Assembly (NCBI RefSeq): GCF_000737575.1
Contig: NZ_CP006270.1
Coordinates: forward strand, 747,163 to 811,162
From: Synechococcus sp. KORDI-49
Lineage (GTDB): Bacteria; Cyanobacteriota; Cyanobacteriia; PCC-6307; Cyanobiaceae
DNA: 64,000 bases
Direction of reading: 5' to 3'
The notes under the pieces are model-generated. The model did no database searches and had not been told where the DNA came from. It saw only the letters and a program-made list of their open reading frames with translations. The position numbers and the translations under genes are program-made. Shown here piece by piece: positions 23,535-30,604 of this stretch; the first letter of the stretch is position 1; each line of letters starts with the position of its first letter.

Positions 23535-23774
23535 ATGAATCCAACCAAGCTCACGGACAACCAAGTGATCATGTGTCGGATAGCAGATGACCACTTTGAG
23601 CTAATGATGAACGACTACCAAAAAGGAACGCCCCTTGATCGATTAATGGATTGCAATGCCTACCTGAATGAACTGCAAAAGGATGTCATTCTTGACAGAT
23701 CTGACATCGAATTCTTCTCAGCAATCCACAAGCTGGCCTCACACAAATTCAAACTCATAGTCCTTGGCCGCTAG
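23535..23774 (+). CDS. small soluble protein, unknown
   Basis: 79 aa from ATG 23535, with GGGAGCCG upstream. The sequence is helical (NQVIMCRIADDHFELMMNDY, LNELQKDVILDRSDIEFFSA). Its A+T content is higher than the housekeeping genes. No family recognised. Confidence 0.5.
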   Translation: MNPTKLTDNQVIMCRIADDHFELMMNDYQKGTPLDRLMDCNAYLNELQKDVILDRSDIEFFSAIHKLASHKFKLIVLGR

Positions 23775-23857
23775 GGGGAGCGTTCAAGCCAGACACATCT
23801 CCGCAATCAGCAACGGATCACCACTTCTGCAGCTCAATAACTCAGCCCCAATCCTGC

Positions 23858-25366
23858 TTACTCCAACAACAGCCGAGCATCCTGTTGACGCAAGTCCGCT
23901 GGCGGAGCCGGCAGGTCTGGTACCACCGGCAACGGTGGTAATTCCGGAGGAGGTGGTGCTCCGATCAACGGATCCCGCGCCATCTCAGGCCGGTCCTCCA
24001 TCACGGGGTCGTCGCTCTCCAACGGAGTCTCCGCCGGCATCTCCAGCACCGGATCCTCCAGCAGCATCGGCGGCGGCAGATCGGGGGGCAACGGCGTGAT
24101 CGGACCACGAATCAGAGTCGGATCCTCGAGGCCGTCCTCCACCGGTTCGATCTCCTGCAGGTTCGGCCGCTCCCGCAGCACCAGGGGATCGGCGGTGATC
24201 GGCGGCTCCCGCAGCGGCGATCGCTCCACGTTCTTGGGAGGCTCATCAGGCGAACCGTCGAGACGTTCCGGTGGCGGGGCAGGCGCCCAGATCATTCGGG
24301 CCAGCGGCTCCACCCCCTGCTCCATCACCCGGTTCAGGCCGGCCAGCGCACGATCGGTGAGGTGAAGACCCACGGCCTGAACACACGCCACCGCCCCCTC
24401 GCACGACTGATCCCCCGGCAGCTTCGGGGTGAGCCCGGCGATCAGATTGCCGCGGAGCGGTGTCTGACGACGGCTCAGCCGCAGCATGTACGGCACGTGG
24501 ACAAAGCTGGTGGCGCCACCGCTGATCCAGTTGGCGTCCTCTTCGGTGAATCCCTTGGTGCCCGGAATGATGAAGCGGCTCTTGGAGGCGTGATCGGGCA
24601 TATAGGCGGCGAGATATCCGCGGCGCCGCGCCAACTCCTTGGTCTGCTCGAGGGTGAGGCCGTCACGGCTCATCAGCACCTCCAGATGGCCATCGTCCCG
24701 CAGACCCATCACCATGCGAATGCGCGGCAGGTAATACCGGATCCGCTGCCCCATGCTGATGCTGTAGGCCCCCTTGTAGGTGTCGGGCGCCTCCTCCAGA
24801 TCGTTGTAGAGGCTGTGCAATCCACCGATGAAGGTCTCGTAGGTGCGGCTGTGGTCATCGGTGAGTTCCCCGAAGCCGAAATCAACGCTGCCGTCGTGGC
24901 GGATGCCGATGAAGGCGCGCTGGCGCGAGGCGGTGCGGTTGCGGCCGCGCCACACCCGCGGACCGAACTTCAGATCACCCAGAGGAACGGTGATCTCCTG
25001 CCCGCCGTTGTCAATGTGGCGCTCGTACATCGGCCCGGAGACGTAGGCCAGGGCGGCGATGTCTTCGTACGCGTCCTGCTCCCGGTCCCAGCCCTCCAGC
25101 AACCCGAAGCGCACCTCGCGGGGATCGAGATCGAGGGCATAGACCTCGTCATCGGGGATGTAATGAAACGGCTCATCGTCGGCCGGGAGGCCCGGCAGCA
25201 CGAGGTCGCCCTGCTCGTTGCTCTCCGCCACCCGCTCCGGGGCATTCGGAGCCAGGGCGATCAGGCCGGCGAACACCAGCGGTGGCAGGGCCAGCGCCAG
25301 CAGCAGCCAGCGGTTCCGCCACCGGGGTCGGGGGGTCTGGTCTTGGCGGGGAACGCGTGGCTTCAC
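23858..25366 (-). CDS. membrane-anchored protein with Pro-rich C-terminus, unknown
   Basis: The GTG at 25366 forms a 4-base GTGA overlap with the stop of pdeM, so it is preferred over an ATG at 25441; it gives 502 aa. After a basic N-terminus (PRPRWRNR) comes one transmembrane helix (WLLLALALPPLVFAGLIALA). A globular region of about 50-340 follows, with RQRAFIGIRHDGSVDFGFGE, MGLRDDGHLEVLMSRDGLTL and EQTKELARRRGYLAAYMP, which faintly recalls the phosphodiester-glycosidase (NAGPA) fold, but its DGG motif is replaced. The last 150 residues are Pro/Glu/Leu-rich. Likely faces the periplasm. Function unknown. Confidence 0.65.
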   Translation of the reverse strand: MKPRVPRQDQTPRPRWRNRWLLLALALPPLVFAGLIALAPNAPERVAESNEQGDLVLPGLPADDEPFHYIPDDEVYALDLDPREVRFGLLEGWDREQDAYEDIAALAYVSGPMYERHIDNGGQEITVPLGDLKFGPRVWRGRNRTASRQRAFIGIRHDGSVDFGFGELTDDHSRTYETFIGGLHSLYNDLEEAPDTYKGAYSISMGQRIRYYLPRIRMVMGLRDDGHLEVLMSRDGLTLEQTKELARRRGYLAAYMPDHASKSRFIIPGTKGFTEEDANWISGGATSFVHVPYMLRLSRRQTPLRGNLIAGLTPKLPGDQSCEGAVACVQAVGLHLTDRALAGLNRVMEQGVEPLARMIWAPAPPPERLDGSPDEPPKNVERSPLREPPITADPLVLRERPNLQEIEPVEDGLEDPTLIRGPITPLPPDLPPPMLLEDPVLEMPAETPLESDDPVMEDRPEMARDPLIGAPPPPELPPLPVVPDLPAPPADLRQQDARLLLE

Positions 25367-26040
25367 GCGGCGGGCCGTCGACCTTGGTTTTTGGGGAGTG
25401 GATCGAACCAAGGAACGATGACGCCGTCGGCCACCAGCCATGTGCGGTAACGGTCGCCGCAGTCATGCCCTCCCGTCAACTCTCCGAAGGCCGGGATCAC
25501 CAGACGGGAACCGACCTCGTCGTAGGCGAAGCAGGGCAGACGCAGGTGATCGGAGCGGCTGCGCAGCCGACTGGTGGGATGCAGATGACCGCACACATTC
25601 AGCTGGTGAGGCTGCGGCGGGGATTCCGGAGCATGGCTCAGCCACAGGGCACCGAGGGCCTGAGACGGCAGTTGCGGCAGGCCTTCCATCCAGCTGTGGC
25701 GATCGTGATTGCCGCCGATCAACAGCACCTCGCAACCGCAGAGCTCCGGCAGAGCCCGCAGGTTGTCCCGCAACCTCGGGGTGAGTCCGACCCGGGCATG
25801 GATCAGGTCTCCCAGAACGATCAGCTGCTGCGGACGCCACTGATGGCAGAGCTCAAGCAGGGGGTTGAACGTGCCGCCATCGGCATCGCTCGGCAACGGG
25901 ATTCCCTGCGCCTGAAAGGCCTCCGCCTTGCCCAGATGCAGATCCGCCAGCATCAGCACCCGTCCCTCCGGCCGCCAGAGCGCCCGCTGCGGCAGAAACT
26001 GCAGCGACTCCGCTCCCCACTGCCAGAGCTGCGCGCTCAT
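25363..26040 (-). CDS. pdeM: PdeM-type metallophosphoesterase
   Basis: 225 aa from ATG 26040; the frame extends upstream but without homology. The calcineurin-like motifs are ADLHLGKAEAFQAQG (D-x-H), LIVLGDLIHAR (GD), LIGGNHDRHSW (GNHD/H), and NVCGHLHPT (GHxH). The family is called ligase-associated DNA damage response endonuclease because it often lies beside an ATP-dependent ligase and helicase; none is visible here, so the repair role is not supported by context. It is coupled to the downstream membrane protein by a 4-base overlap. Confidence 0.85.
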   Translation of the reverse strand: MSAQLWQWGAESLQFLPQRALWRPEGRVLMLADLHLGKAEAFQAQGIPLPSDADGGTFNPLLELCHQWRPQQLIVLGDLIHARVGLTPRLRDNLRALPELCGCEVLLIGGNHDRHSWMEGLPQLPSQALGALWLSHAPESPPQPHQLNVCGHLHPTSRLRSRSDHLRLPCFAYDEVGSRLVIPAFGELTGGHDCGDRYRTWLVADGVIVPWFDPLPKNQGRRPAA

Positions 26041-26136
26041 CCGCGCCGGGGTGGCTTGATCTGGCTGTTGTGTAGCCCTGACTGCATCGGGCCGGCACAT
26101 CCGTGCATCAACCTTGCGTCCCATGAGGAATTAATT

Positions 26137-26316
26137 GTGGCGCGTTCCGTGCGTCCGAACCAGCTTCCGAGCGAAACCCTTCGCTGGCTCGAGCGACGGC
26201 TGCTGTCGCTGGAACGTCAAGAGCGTTACGAATGCGCCTACGCCCTGCGCATGGAAGTGGCCGAATGGCTGCTGGGGGCTGTGGATGCCAACCTGACGGC
26301 ACCTGCCCCGCTTTGA
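26137..26316 (+). CDS. small helical protein, unknown (59 aa)
   Basis: GTG 26137 preceded by GAGGAA at a good distance. The peptide (ETLRWLERRLLSLERQERYE, CAYALRMEVAEWLLGAVDAN) is amphipathic and helical. It is divergent from pdeM and 7 bases ahead of a tiny membrane ORF. It overlaps the 3' end of the DUF3104 gene on the other strand. Confidence 0.6.
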   Translation: MARSVRPNQLPSETLRWLERRLLSLERQERYECAYALRMEVAEWLLGAVDANLTAPAPL

Positions 26317-26609
26317 CCCCCCGATGACCCTTGCCCTGCTGATCGCTCTGGCCGGCTCACTGGTGGCGATGACGCTGATCGTGCGTCGTCTGGAACAGCG
26401 CTGAACGGCAACCGCTCGATCACCTGATCAGCGTTGACCATCCGCACCACGCCGCTGTCGATGCAGGCGATCTGAAACAGGGACGGCTCAGGGCCACGGG
26501 CGCTGCCCACCACATGCAGCACATGGCCCATCCACCAGTCCCCCGGATCCTCGCCTTCCACCACCACCAGATCACCGCAGCGAGCGCGGAGAAACAACGG
26601 CCCGTCCAT
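26238..26609 (-). CDS. DUF3104 domain protein
   Basis: 123 aa from ATG 26609. The N-terminal 65 residues (MDGPLFLRARCGDLVVVEGE, DWWMGHVLHVVGSARGPEP, SGVVRMVNADQVIERL) form the DUF3104 domain, a small SH3-like family of picocyanobacteria. The last 55 residues are Ser/Arg-rich, low in protein character and run antisense to two plus-strand ORFs; the real protein may depend mainly on the first half. Confidence 0.6.
   Translation of the reverse strand: MDGPLFLRARCGDLVVVEGEDPGDWWMGHVLHVVGSARGPEPSLFQIACIDSGVVRMVNADQVIERLPFSAVPDDARSASSPPVSRPERSAGQGSSGGQSGAGAVRLASTAPSSHSATSMRRA
26324..26404 (+). CDS. possible tiny membrane protein (26 aa)
   Basis: ATG 26324 to TGA 26404 encodes MTLALLIALAGSLVAMTLIV then RRLEQR, a single transmembrane helix with a basic end, as in many small thylakoid subunits. 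It lies 7 bases after the preceding gene. The exact identity is not recognised, and it is antisense to the C-terminal part of the DUF3104 ORF. Confidence 0.45.
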   Translation: MTLALLIALAGSLVAMTLIVRRLEQR

Positions 26610-26657
26610 CCCGACCTCGTGCCAGTACGTTCGTTCTAGCGACGGAAAGGCCGGAGC

Positions 26658-27782
26658 ATGGCACGCTTCCAGGTGTCATCCGATCCGGCGGCGATGCGCT
26701 GCTCCGCCCTGGCTGCAGCCCTGCTGAGCGCCACCCAGCTGCTGATCATTCCCGCTGTGGCGGCAGCACCGGAGCCGCGCGGCACCCTGCGGGTGGGCAT
26801 CACCGGATCGCCTCCGTTCGTGCTCAGCGGCCATGGCTCGCGAGGGGGCATCAGCCTGGAGATCTGGCGGCGCGTGGCCGAGCAGAACGACCTCAGCTAC
26901 GACCTGGTCGAGCAGCCGACCCCGAAGCAGGGACTGAGGGCGATCGAGATGGGAGAGATCGATCTGCTGGTGGGGCCGATCAGCATCACCGCCCGGCGCC
27001 TCGCCATGCCTGACGTCGATTTCACACAGCCCTACTTCCTGGGCAAGTCCGGCGTGCTGCTGCCCCTCTCTCCCCCCAGTCTGGTCAGCCGCCTGAGCGT
27101 GTTCTTCGGATGGGCGGTGGTGTCGTCGGTACTGGTGCTGCTGGGGGTGCTGCTGGCGGTGGGCAGCCTGATCTGGCTGGCCGAACGGCGCCGCAATGCC
27201 GAGCAGTTCCCCCGGGCGCCGCTGGCGGGCATCGGCAGCGGCATGTGGTTCGCGCTGGTAACGCTCACCACGGTGGGCTACGGCGACAAGGCCCCGGTCA
27301 CCCGCACCGGCCGTGGGCTCACCGCCGCCTGGATGACCATCTCCCTGATCGCCGTGTCCTCGCTCACGGCGAGCCTCGCGTCGGCCTTCACCCTGTTCCT
27401 CACCGGCGCCACCGAAACCGCGATCACCGATCCTGCGCAACTGCAATCACGCCGGGTCGCCGTGGTGAGCGGCACCAGCGGCGTGGAACTGGCCCAGAGA
27501 CGCAACATGCGCGTGGTGTCGGCCGACTCGCTCGCCGGCGCCATCGATCTGATGCTGGAGGACCGGGCGGAGGCCGTGATCTTCGATCGACCGGCCATCC
27601 GTTATTACCTCAAGAAGAATCCGGATCTGGCCGTACGACTAGCGCCGTTCACGCTCACCGAGGAGACCTACGGCTTCGCCTTCCGATCCGGTGACCCCCT
27701 GCGCAATGCCTTGAACGTCTCGATCCTGCAGCTGCAGCGGCAGGGGCAGGTGGAAGCCATCACCAACGTTCTGCTCAACTGA
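26658..27782 (+). CDS. GluR0-type glutamate receptor potassium channel
   Basis: 374 aa with the layout of prokaryotic ionotropic glutamate receptors: signal peptide (AALLSATQLLIIPAVAAA), first half of a periplasmic ligand-binding lobe (GTLRVGITGSPPFVLSGHGS, MGEIDLLVGPISITARRLA), a pore module of TM1 (VSSVLVLLGVLLAVGSLIWL), a K+-selective filter TVGYGD at about 205-210, TM2 (MTISLIAVSSLTASLASAFT), then the second lobe (ESADSLAGAIDLML-like, DRPAIRYYLKKNPDLAVRLA). In Synechocystis GluR0 this architecture is a glutamate-gated K+ channel; the ligand here is inferred. It sits alone, facing a ribbon-helix-helix gene. Confidence 0.88.
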   Translation: MARFQVSSDPAAMRCSALAAALLSATQLLIIPAVAAAPEPRGTLRVGITGSPPFVLSGHGSRGGISLEIWRRVAEQNDLSYDLVEQPTPKQGLRAIEMGEIDLLVGPISITARRLAMPDVDFTQPYFLGKSGVLLPLSPPSLVSRLSVFFGWAVVSSVLVLLGVLLAVGSLIWLAERRRNAEQFPRAPLAGIGSGMWFALVTLTTVGYGDKAPVTRTGRGLTAAWMTISLIAVSSLTASLASAFTLFLTGATETAITDPAQLQSRRVAVVSGTSGVELAQRRNMRVVSADSLAGAIDLMLEDRAEAVIFDRPAIRYYLKKNPDLAVRLAPFTLTEETYGFAFRSGDPLRNALNVSILQLQRQGQVEAITNVLLN

Positions 27783-27803
27783 ATCCGCCGGGGGAACGCC
27801 GCC

Positions 27804-28040
27804 TCAGCTGAGGGGCCGGTGACGCCGCAGGGCGTCTTCCACCAGGAAGGCTGCAAGGTTGCCGCAGCTGCGCCCCTCCTCGAGGGCGTGCCGCTTGAGA
27901 TCGTCCATCACGCCGCGGGGCAGGGTGACGTTGATCCGCTCGGAACAAGCGGCATCGGCGACGGCGGCCGTGCTGGGAGCCGGTTCGGTGGAGGCCAGCC
28001 GCTGCTGCAGCTCCTGCACAAGATCCTGAAGAATCGGCAC
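27804..28040 (-). CDS. ribbon-helix-helix (CopG-like) protein
   Basis: 78 aa from GTG 28040. The C-terminal half carries an RHH fold: RINVTLPRGVMDDLKRHALE, EGRSCGNLAAFLVEDALRR, like antitoxin or small DNA-binding proteins; the N-terminal 35 residues are a helical extension (LVQELQQRLAST). No toxin gene is next to it. It is divergent from the PPC-glutaredoxin gene, so that gene could be under its control. Confidence 0.75.
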   Translation of the reverse strand: MPILQDLVQELQQRLASTEPAPSTAAVADAACSERINVTLPRGVMDDLKRHALEEGRSCGNLAAFLVEDALRRHRPLS

Positions 28041-28084
28041 GATTCAGTGAAGATTTATACACAATATAGATGCAATATCGTGCC
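28036..28084. promoter_or_regulatory. possible operator between RHH gene and PPC-glutaredoxin gene
   Basis: GGCACGAT (28036-28043) and ATCGTGCC (28077-28084) form an 8-bp inverted repeat around an AT-rich core (TTTATACACAATATA). On the minus strand the core supplies a -10-like TATAAA for the RHH gene. The first arm overlaps its start codon. Confidence 0.4.
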
Positions 28085-28146
28085 TAAAACCAGGCTGGCT
28101 TGATGTCCGCCTGTGCGCGTATCCTGACCTCGTTTTTCAGGATGCC

Positions 28147-28764
28147 ATGCGCCCACTGCCCCTGAAACTGACGCCCGGCAGCGACCTGCGCCTCAGCCTC
28201 GAGGAGCTGGCCCGTGCGCAGCAGCTCAACGGCTTCGTCCTGGGCGTGGTGGGCAACCTCAGCCGTGCCGCCTTTCAGTGCCCGGGCCAGGCACAGCCCA
28301 CCGTGCTGGAGGGGGATCTCGAAGTGATCACCCTGAACGGCACCCTCAGCCCCGAAGGAGTGCACCTGCATCTCAGCCTCTCCGATGGTGCCTGCCAGGT
28401 GTGGGGAGGACATCTCGAACCCGGCACCCTGGTGCAGAAGGGCGTCGACCTTCTGGTGGGAGTTCTCGAGCCGTCCCAGCCGGCCGTCGACGGCAACACA
28501 GCCACACCCGTTGCACAGCCGCCCCGCATCGAGATCGCCGTGCTGCCGGGTTGTCCGTGGTGCGCAAGAGCTCTGCGGCTGCTGCGCACCCTGGATCTGC
28601 CCCACACCGTGGACACGGTCAACGACGATGCCGCCTTCAGCCGCTGGCAGTCCCGCAGCGGCATGCGCACCTTCCCGCAGGTGTTCATCGATGGTGCACT
28701 GCTCGGCGGCTACGACGACCTCGCCTCCCTGCACGGTTCAGGCAAGCTGGAGCAGCTGCGCTGA
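28147..28764 (+). CDS. PPC (DUF296) domain fused to glutaredoxin
   Basis: 205 aa. Residues 1-110 are a PPC/DUF296 domain (MRPLPLKLTPGSDLRLSLEE, LNGFVLGVVGNLSRAAFQCP, GVHLHLSLSDGACQVWGGHL), found in plant AT-hook proteins and many bacterial proteins of unclear role. After a linker (about 110-127) comes a glutaredoxin (RIEIAVLPGCPWCARALRLL, CPWC at 136-139; RTFPQVFIDGALLGGYDDL, with cis-Pro and GSH-binding GGYDD). Glutaredoxins reduce disulfides with glutathione. The fusion suggests a redox-linked function for the PPC domain. ATG 28147 is used. Confidence 0.85.
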   Translation: MRPLPLKLTPGSDLRLSLEELARAQQLNGFVLGVVGNLSRAAFQCPGQAQPTVLEGDLEVITLNGTLSPEGVHLHLSLSDGACQVWGGHLEPGTLVQKGVDLLVGVLEPSQPAVDGNTATPVAQPPRIEIAVLPGCPWCARALRLLRTLDLPHTVDTVNDDAAFSRWQSRSGMRTFPQVFIDGALLGGYDDLASLHGSGKLEQLR

Positions 28765-28773
28765 GCCTCGGCC

Positions 28774-29010
28774 ATGGCCACACCGGAGGAGAGCCCTGAG
28801 CCGACGTCGTTCTGGTCCCACAAACCCTGGTGGTGCCAGCCCTGGACGATCCTGATGACCGGGTCCCTGGCGATCGGAGGGTCCTGGTGGTTGCTGCACT
28901 GGCTGTGGCTGACCCTGCCCATCGCCCTGCTGGTGCTGATCTGGTGGTGGCTGTTTCTGATCGTGGTGCCCCGCTCCGGCGCCCTGCCACCGACACCACC
29001 GGCACCATGA
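28774..29010 (+). CDS. DUF6737-type small membrane protein
   Basis: 78 aa with the pattern SFWSHKPWWCQPWTILMTGS then two hydrophobic helices (LAIGGSWWLLHWLWLTLPIA, LLVLIWWWLFLIVVP) and a Pro-rich end. Cyanobacterial family of unknown role. It starts 9 bases after the PPC-glutaredoxin stop and overlaps the cupin gene by 4 (ATGA), so the three genes likely form an operon. Confidence 0.75.
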   Translation: MATPEESPEPTSFWSHKPWWCQPWTILMTGSLAIGGSWWLLHWLWLTLPIALLVLIWWWLFLIVVPRSGALPPTPPAP

Positions 29011-29513
29011 GCGACAGCATCAGGCTGCAGGCCATCGACCAGAGCCTGTTCGACCGCGTCGCGGCCGTGGCACGCGGGAAACCGCGCCTGCGCATGAACC
29101 ACAATCTCCACCAGGAGAGCGATCTGGTGCAGCGGTTTCTGAACGTGCTGCAACCCGGCACCTACGTGCGCCCGCATCGCCACGTGCGCGAGCAGGCGGG
29201 AACGGGCTTCGAGTGCTTTCTGGTGCTTCAGGGGGCGATCGGCCTGCTGATCTTCGATGGCGACGGACAGCTGATCGAACGGCACCGCCTGAGCGCCACC
29301 GGACCGCTGCGCGGCATCGAACTGGCGGAGAACCAGTTCCATTCCCTGGTGGCTCTGGAGCCGGACACGGTGATGTTCGAACTCAAGCAGGGCCCTTACC
29401 AGCCCACGCAAGACAAGGACTTCCTCAGCGCCTTCCCCGGCGAAGGCAGCGAACAGGCGGAGGATCAGGAACGCAGCTGGCGGCAGCTGTTCGCCACCGG
29501 TCACCGGCCCTGA
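29007..29513 (+). CDS. WbuC-family cupin protein
   Basis: 168 aa from ATG 29007 within the ATGA overlap. Cupin motif residues are present (GTYVRPHRHVREQAGTGFEC, LVLQGAIGLLIFDGDGQ, ELAENQFHSLVALEPDTVMF), so a metal-binding beta-barrel is likely. WbuC proteins are linked with surface polysaccharide clusters in other bacteria; no such cluster is visible here. Confidence 0.8.
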   Translation: MSDSIRLQAIDQSLFDRVAAVARGKPRLRMNHNLHQESDLVQRFLNVLQPGTYVRPHRHVREQAGTGFECFLVLQGAIGLLIFDGDGQLIERHRLSATGPLRGIELAENQFHSLVALEPDTVMFELKQGPYQPTQDKDFLSAFPGEGSEQAEDQERSWRQLFATGHRP

Positions 29514-29523
29514 GAGAACCGCT

Positions 29524-29730
29524 TCAGACCTCGGCGGTCCGCACCGCTTCCCGGAACCGCTGCTTCTCATCCAGCAGCTCCGTCTCCAGCTGCTCGATCA
29601 GCCGGCTGACCAGAGACTGGAACTCAGGCTGACATCCCCGGAACGCCGCCTTGTGGCGGATCGGCTCATTGCGCATGCGCAGATCGGTGAGCATGAGCTG
29701 GAGGGCGTCGATCCTGGCGTTGGTGTTCAT
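29524..29730 (-). CDS. small helical protein, unknown
   Basis: 68 aa from ATG 29730. Sequence RIDALQLMLTDLRMRNEPIR and SLVSRLIEQLETELLDEKQR is amphipathic and coiled-coil-like. Convergent with the cupin gene. Not recognised. Confidence 0.6.
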   Translation of the reverse strand: MNTNARIDALQLMLTDLRMRNEPIRHKAAFRGCQPEFQSLVSRLIEQLETELLDEKQRFREAVRTAEV

Positions 29731-29798
29731 GCCGGGCTGTCGGGTGGGGGGAGGTTATGACGAGGGCTCGCCATCATTGATACCGCTGCACCCACCGG

Positions 29799-30344
29799 AT
29801 GCGTCAACGCTTTCTGCTGCCGCTGCTGCTGCTTGCTCTGGCCTGGAGCCAGGAACTGGTCGATCAGATCCTGTTCGCCGGGCAATGGAACCTGCCCATG
29901 GGTCCGGGCCTGCCCTGGTGGCGACTGCTCAGCGCCCCGTTCAGCCACTCCGGGTTCGCACACCTGATCTCGAACAGCGCCGTGTTCCTGCCGCTGAGCT
30001 GGCTTGTGCTCACCCGGGGGATGCGGGATTACATCGCGATCTGGATCGCCGTGCTGCTCATGGAGGTGCCGGTGGTGCTGCTCTGGCCCACAGCCAGCCA
30101 TGGTCTTTCCGGCGTGATCTACGGACTGCTCGGGTATCTGCTGCTGATCGGCTGGCTGGAGCGTCGGCTGCTGCCCGTGCTGCTCAGCCTGATCGCCTTC
30201 TGGCTCTACGGATCCGCCCTGGTGGCCCTGATTCCGGGAGTTTCCCCCGCCGGTGTCAGCTGGATCGGCCATGCCTCCGGATTCGCAGGAGGACTGCTGG
30301 CGGCCCTGGCCGTGCATCGCGACAGCGCAGGGCAGACGTCGTGA
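29799..30344 (+). CDS. rhomboid-family intramembrane serine protease
   Basis: 181 aa with about six hydrophobic segments. The catalytic dyad is seen as GLSG (Ser 104) and IGHASGFAGG (His 158), and the early HLISNSAVFLPL corresponds to the HxxxN region (H-LISN-S). Rhomboids cleave within membranes; the substrate is unknown. ATG 29799 is used. Confidence 0.85.
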   Translation: MRQRFLLPLLLLALAWSQELVDQILFAGQWNLPMGPGLPWWRLLSAPFSHSGFAHLISNSAVFLPLSWLVLTRGMRDYIAIWIAVLLMEVPVVLLWPTASHGLSGVIYGLLGYLLLIGWLERRLLPVLLSLIAFWLYGSALVALIPGVSPAGVSWIGHASGFAGGLLAALAVHRDSAGQTS

Positions 30345-30385
30345 CACGGTTCAAGGCATGCTGAACGGACGCCGGAGATGACCCC

Positions 30386-30595
30386 ATGCCACCAGCGGTC
30401 TGTCTGAACTGCGGCAGTCGGGAGTTCCGCGCTGATCGCGCCCTGGCCGGACGACTGATCTGCAAGCGCTGCGGTTACGCCCTCGGTACCCGACCGAGCG
30501 CCAAAGGCCAGCGGCAGAGCGGTCGCCGCCGCTGGGTCCTGATCACTGCTCTGGTCGTGACCGCGCTGCTGGTGGTTCTGCTCTCCAGACTCTGA
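30386..30595 (+). CDS. zinc-ribbon membrane protein, unknown
   Basis: 69 aa. Two CxxC knuckles (CLNCGSREF and CKRCGYALG) form a zinc ribbon; a basic linker (RQSGRRRW) leads into one transmembrane helix (VLITALVVTALLVVLLSRL). It is convergent with pepN. Function not known. Confidence 0.65.
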   Translation: MPPAVCLNCGSREFRADRALAGRLICKRCGYALGTRPSAKGQRQSGRRRWVLITALVVTALLVVLLSRL

Positions 30596-30604
30596 CCCCT
30601 CCGC

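Noticed and set aside
25363-25441. Long overlap between pdeM and the downstream membrane protein
   Set aside because: A GTG start at 25366 removes it, leaving a normal 4-base overlap.
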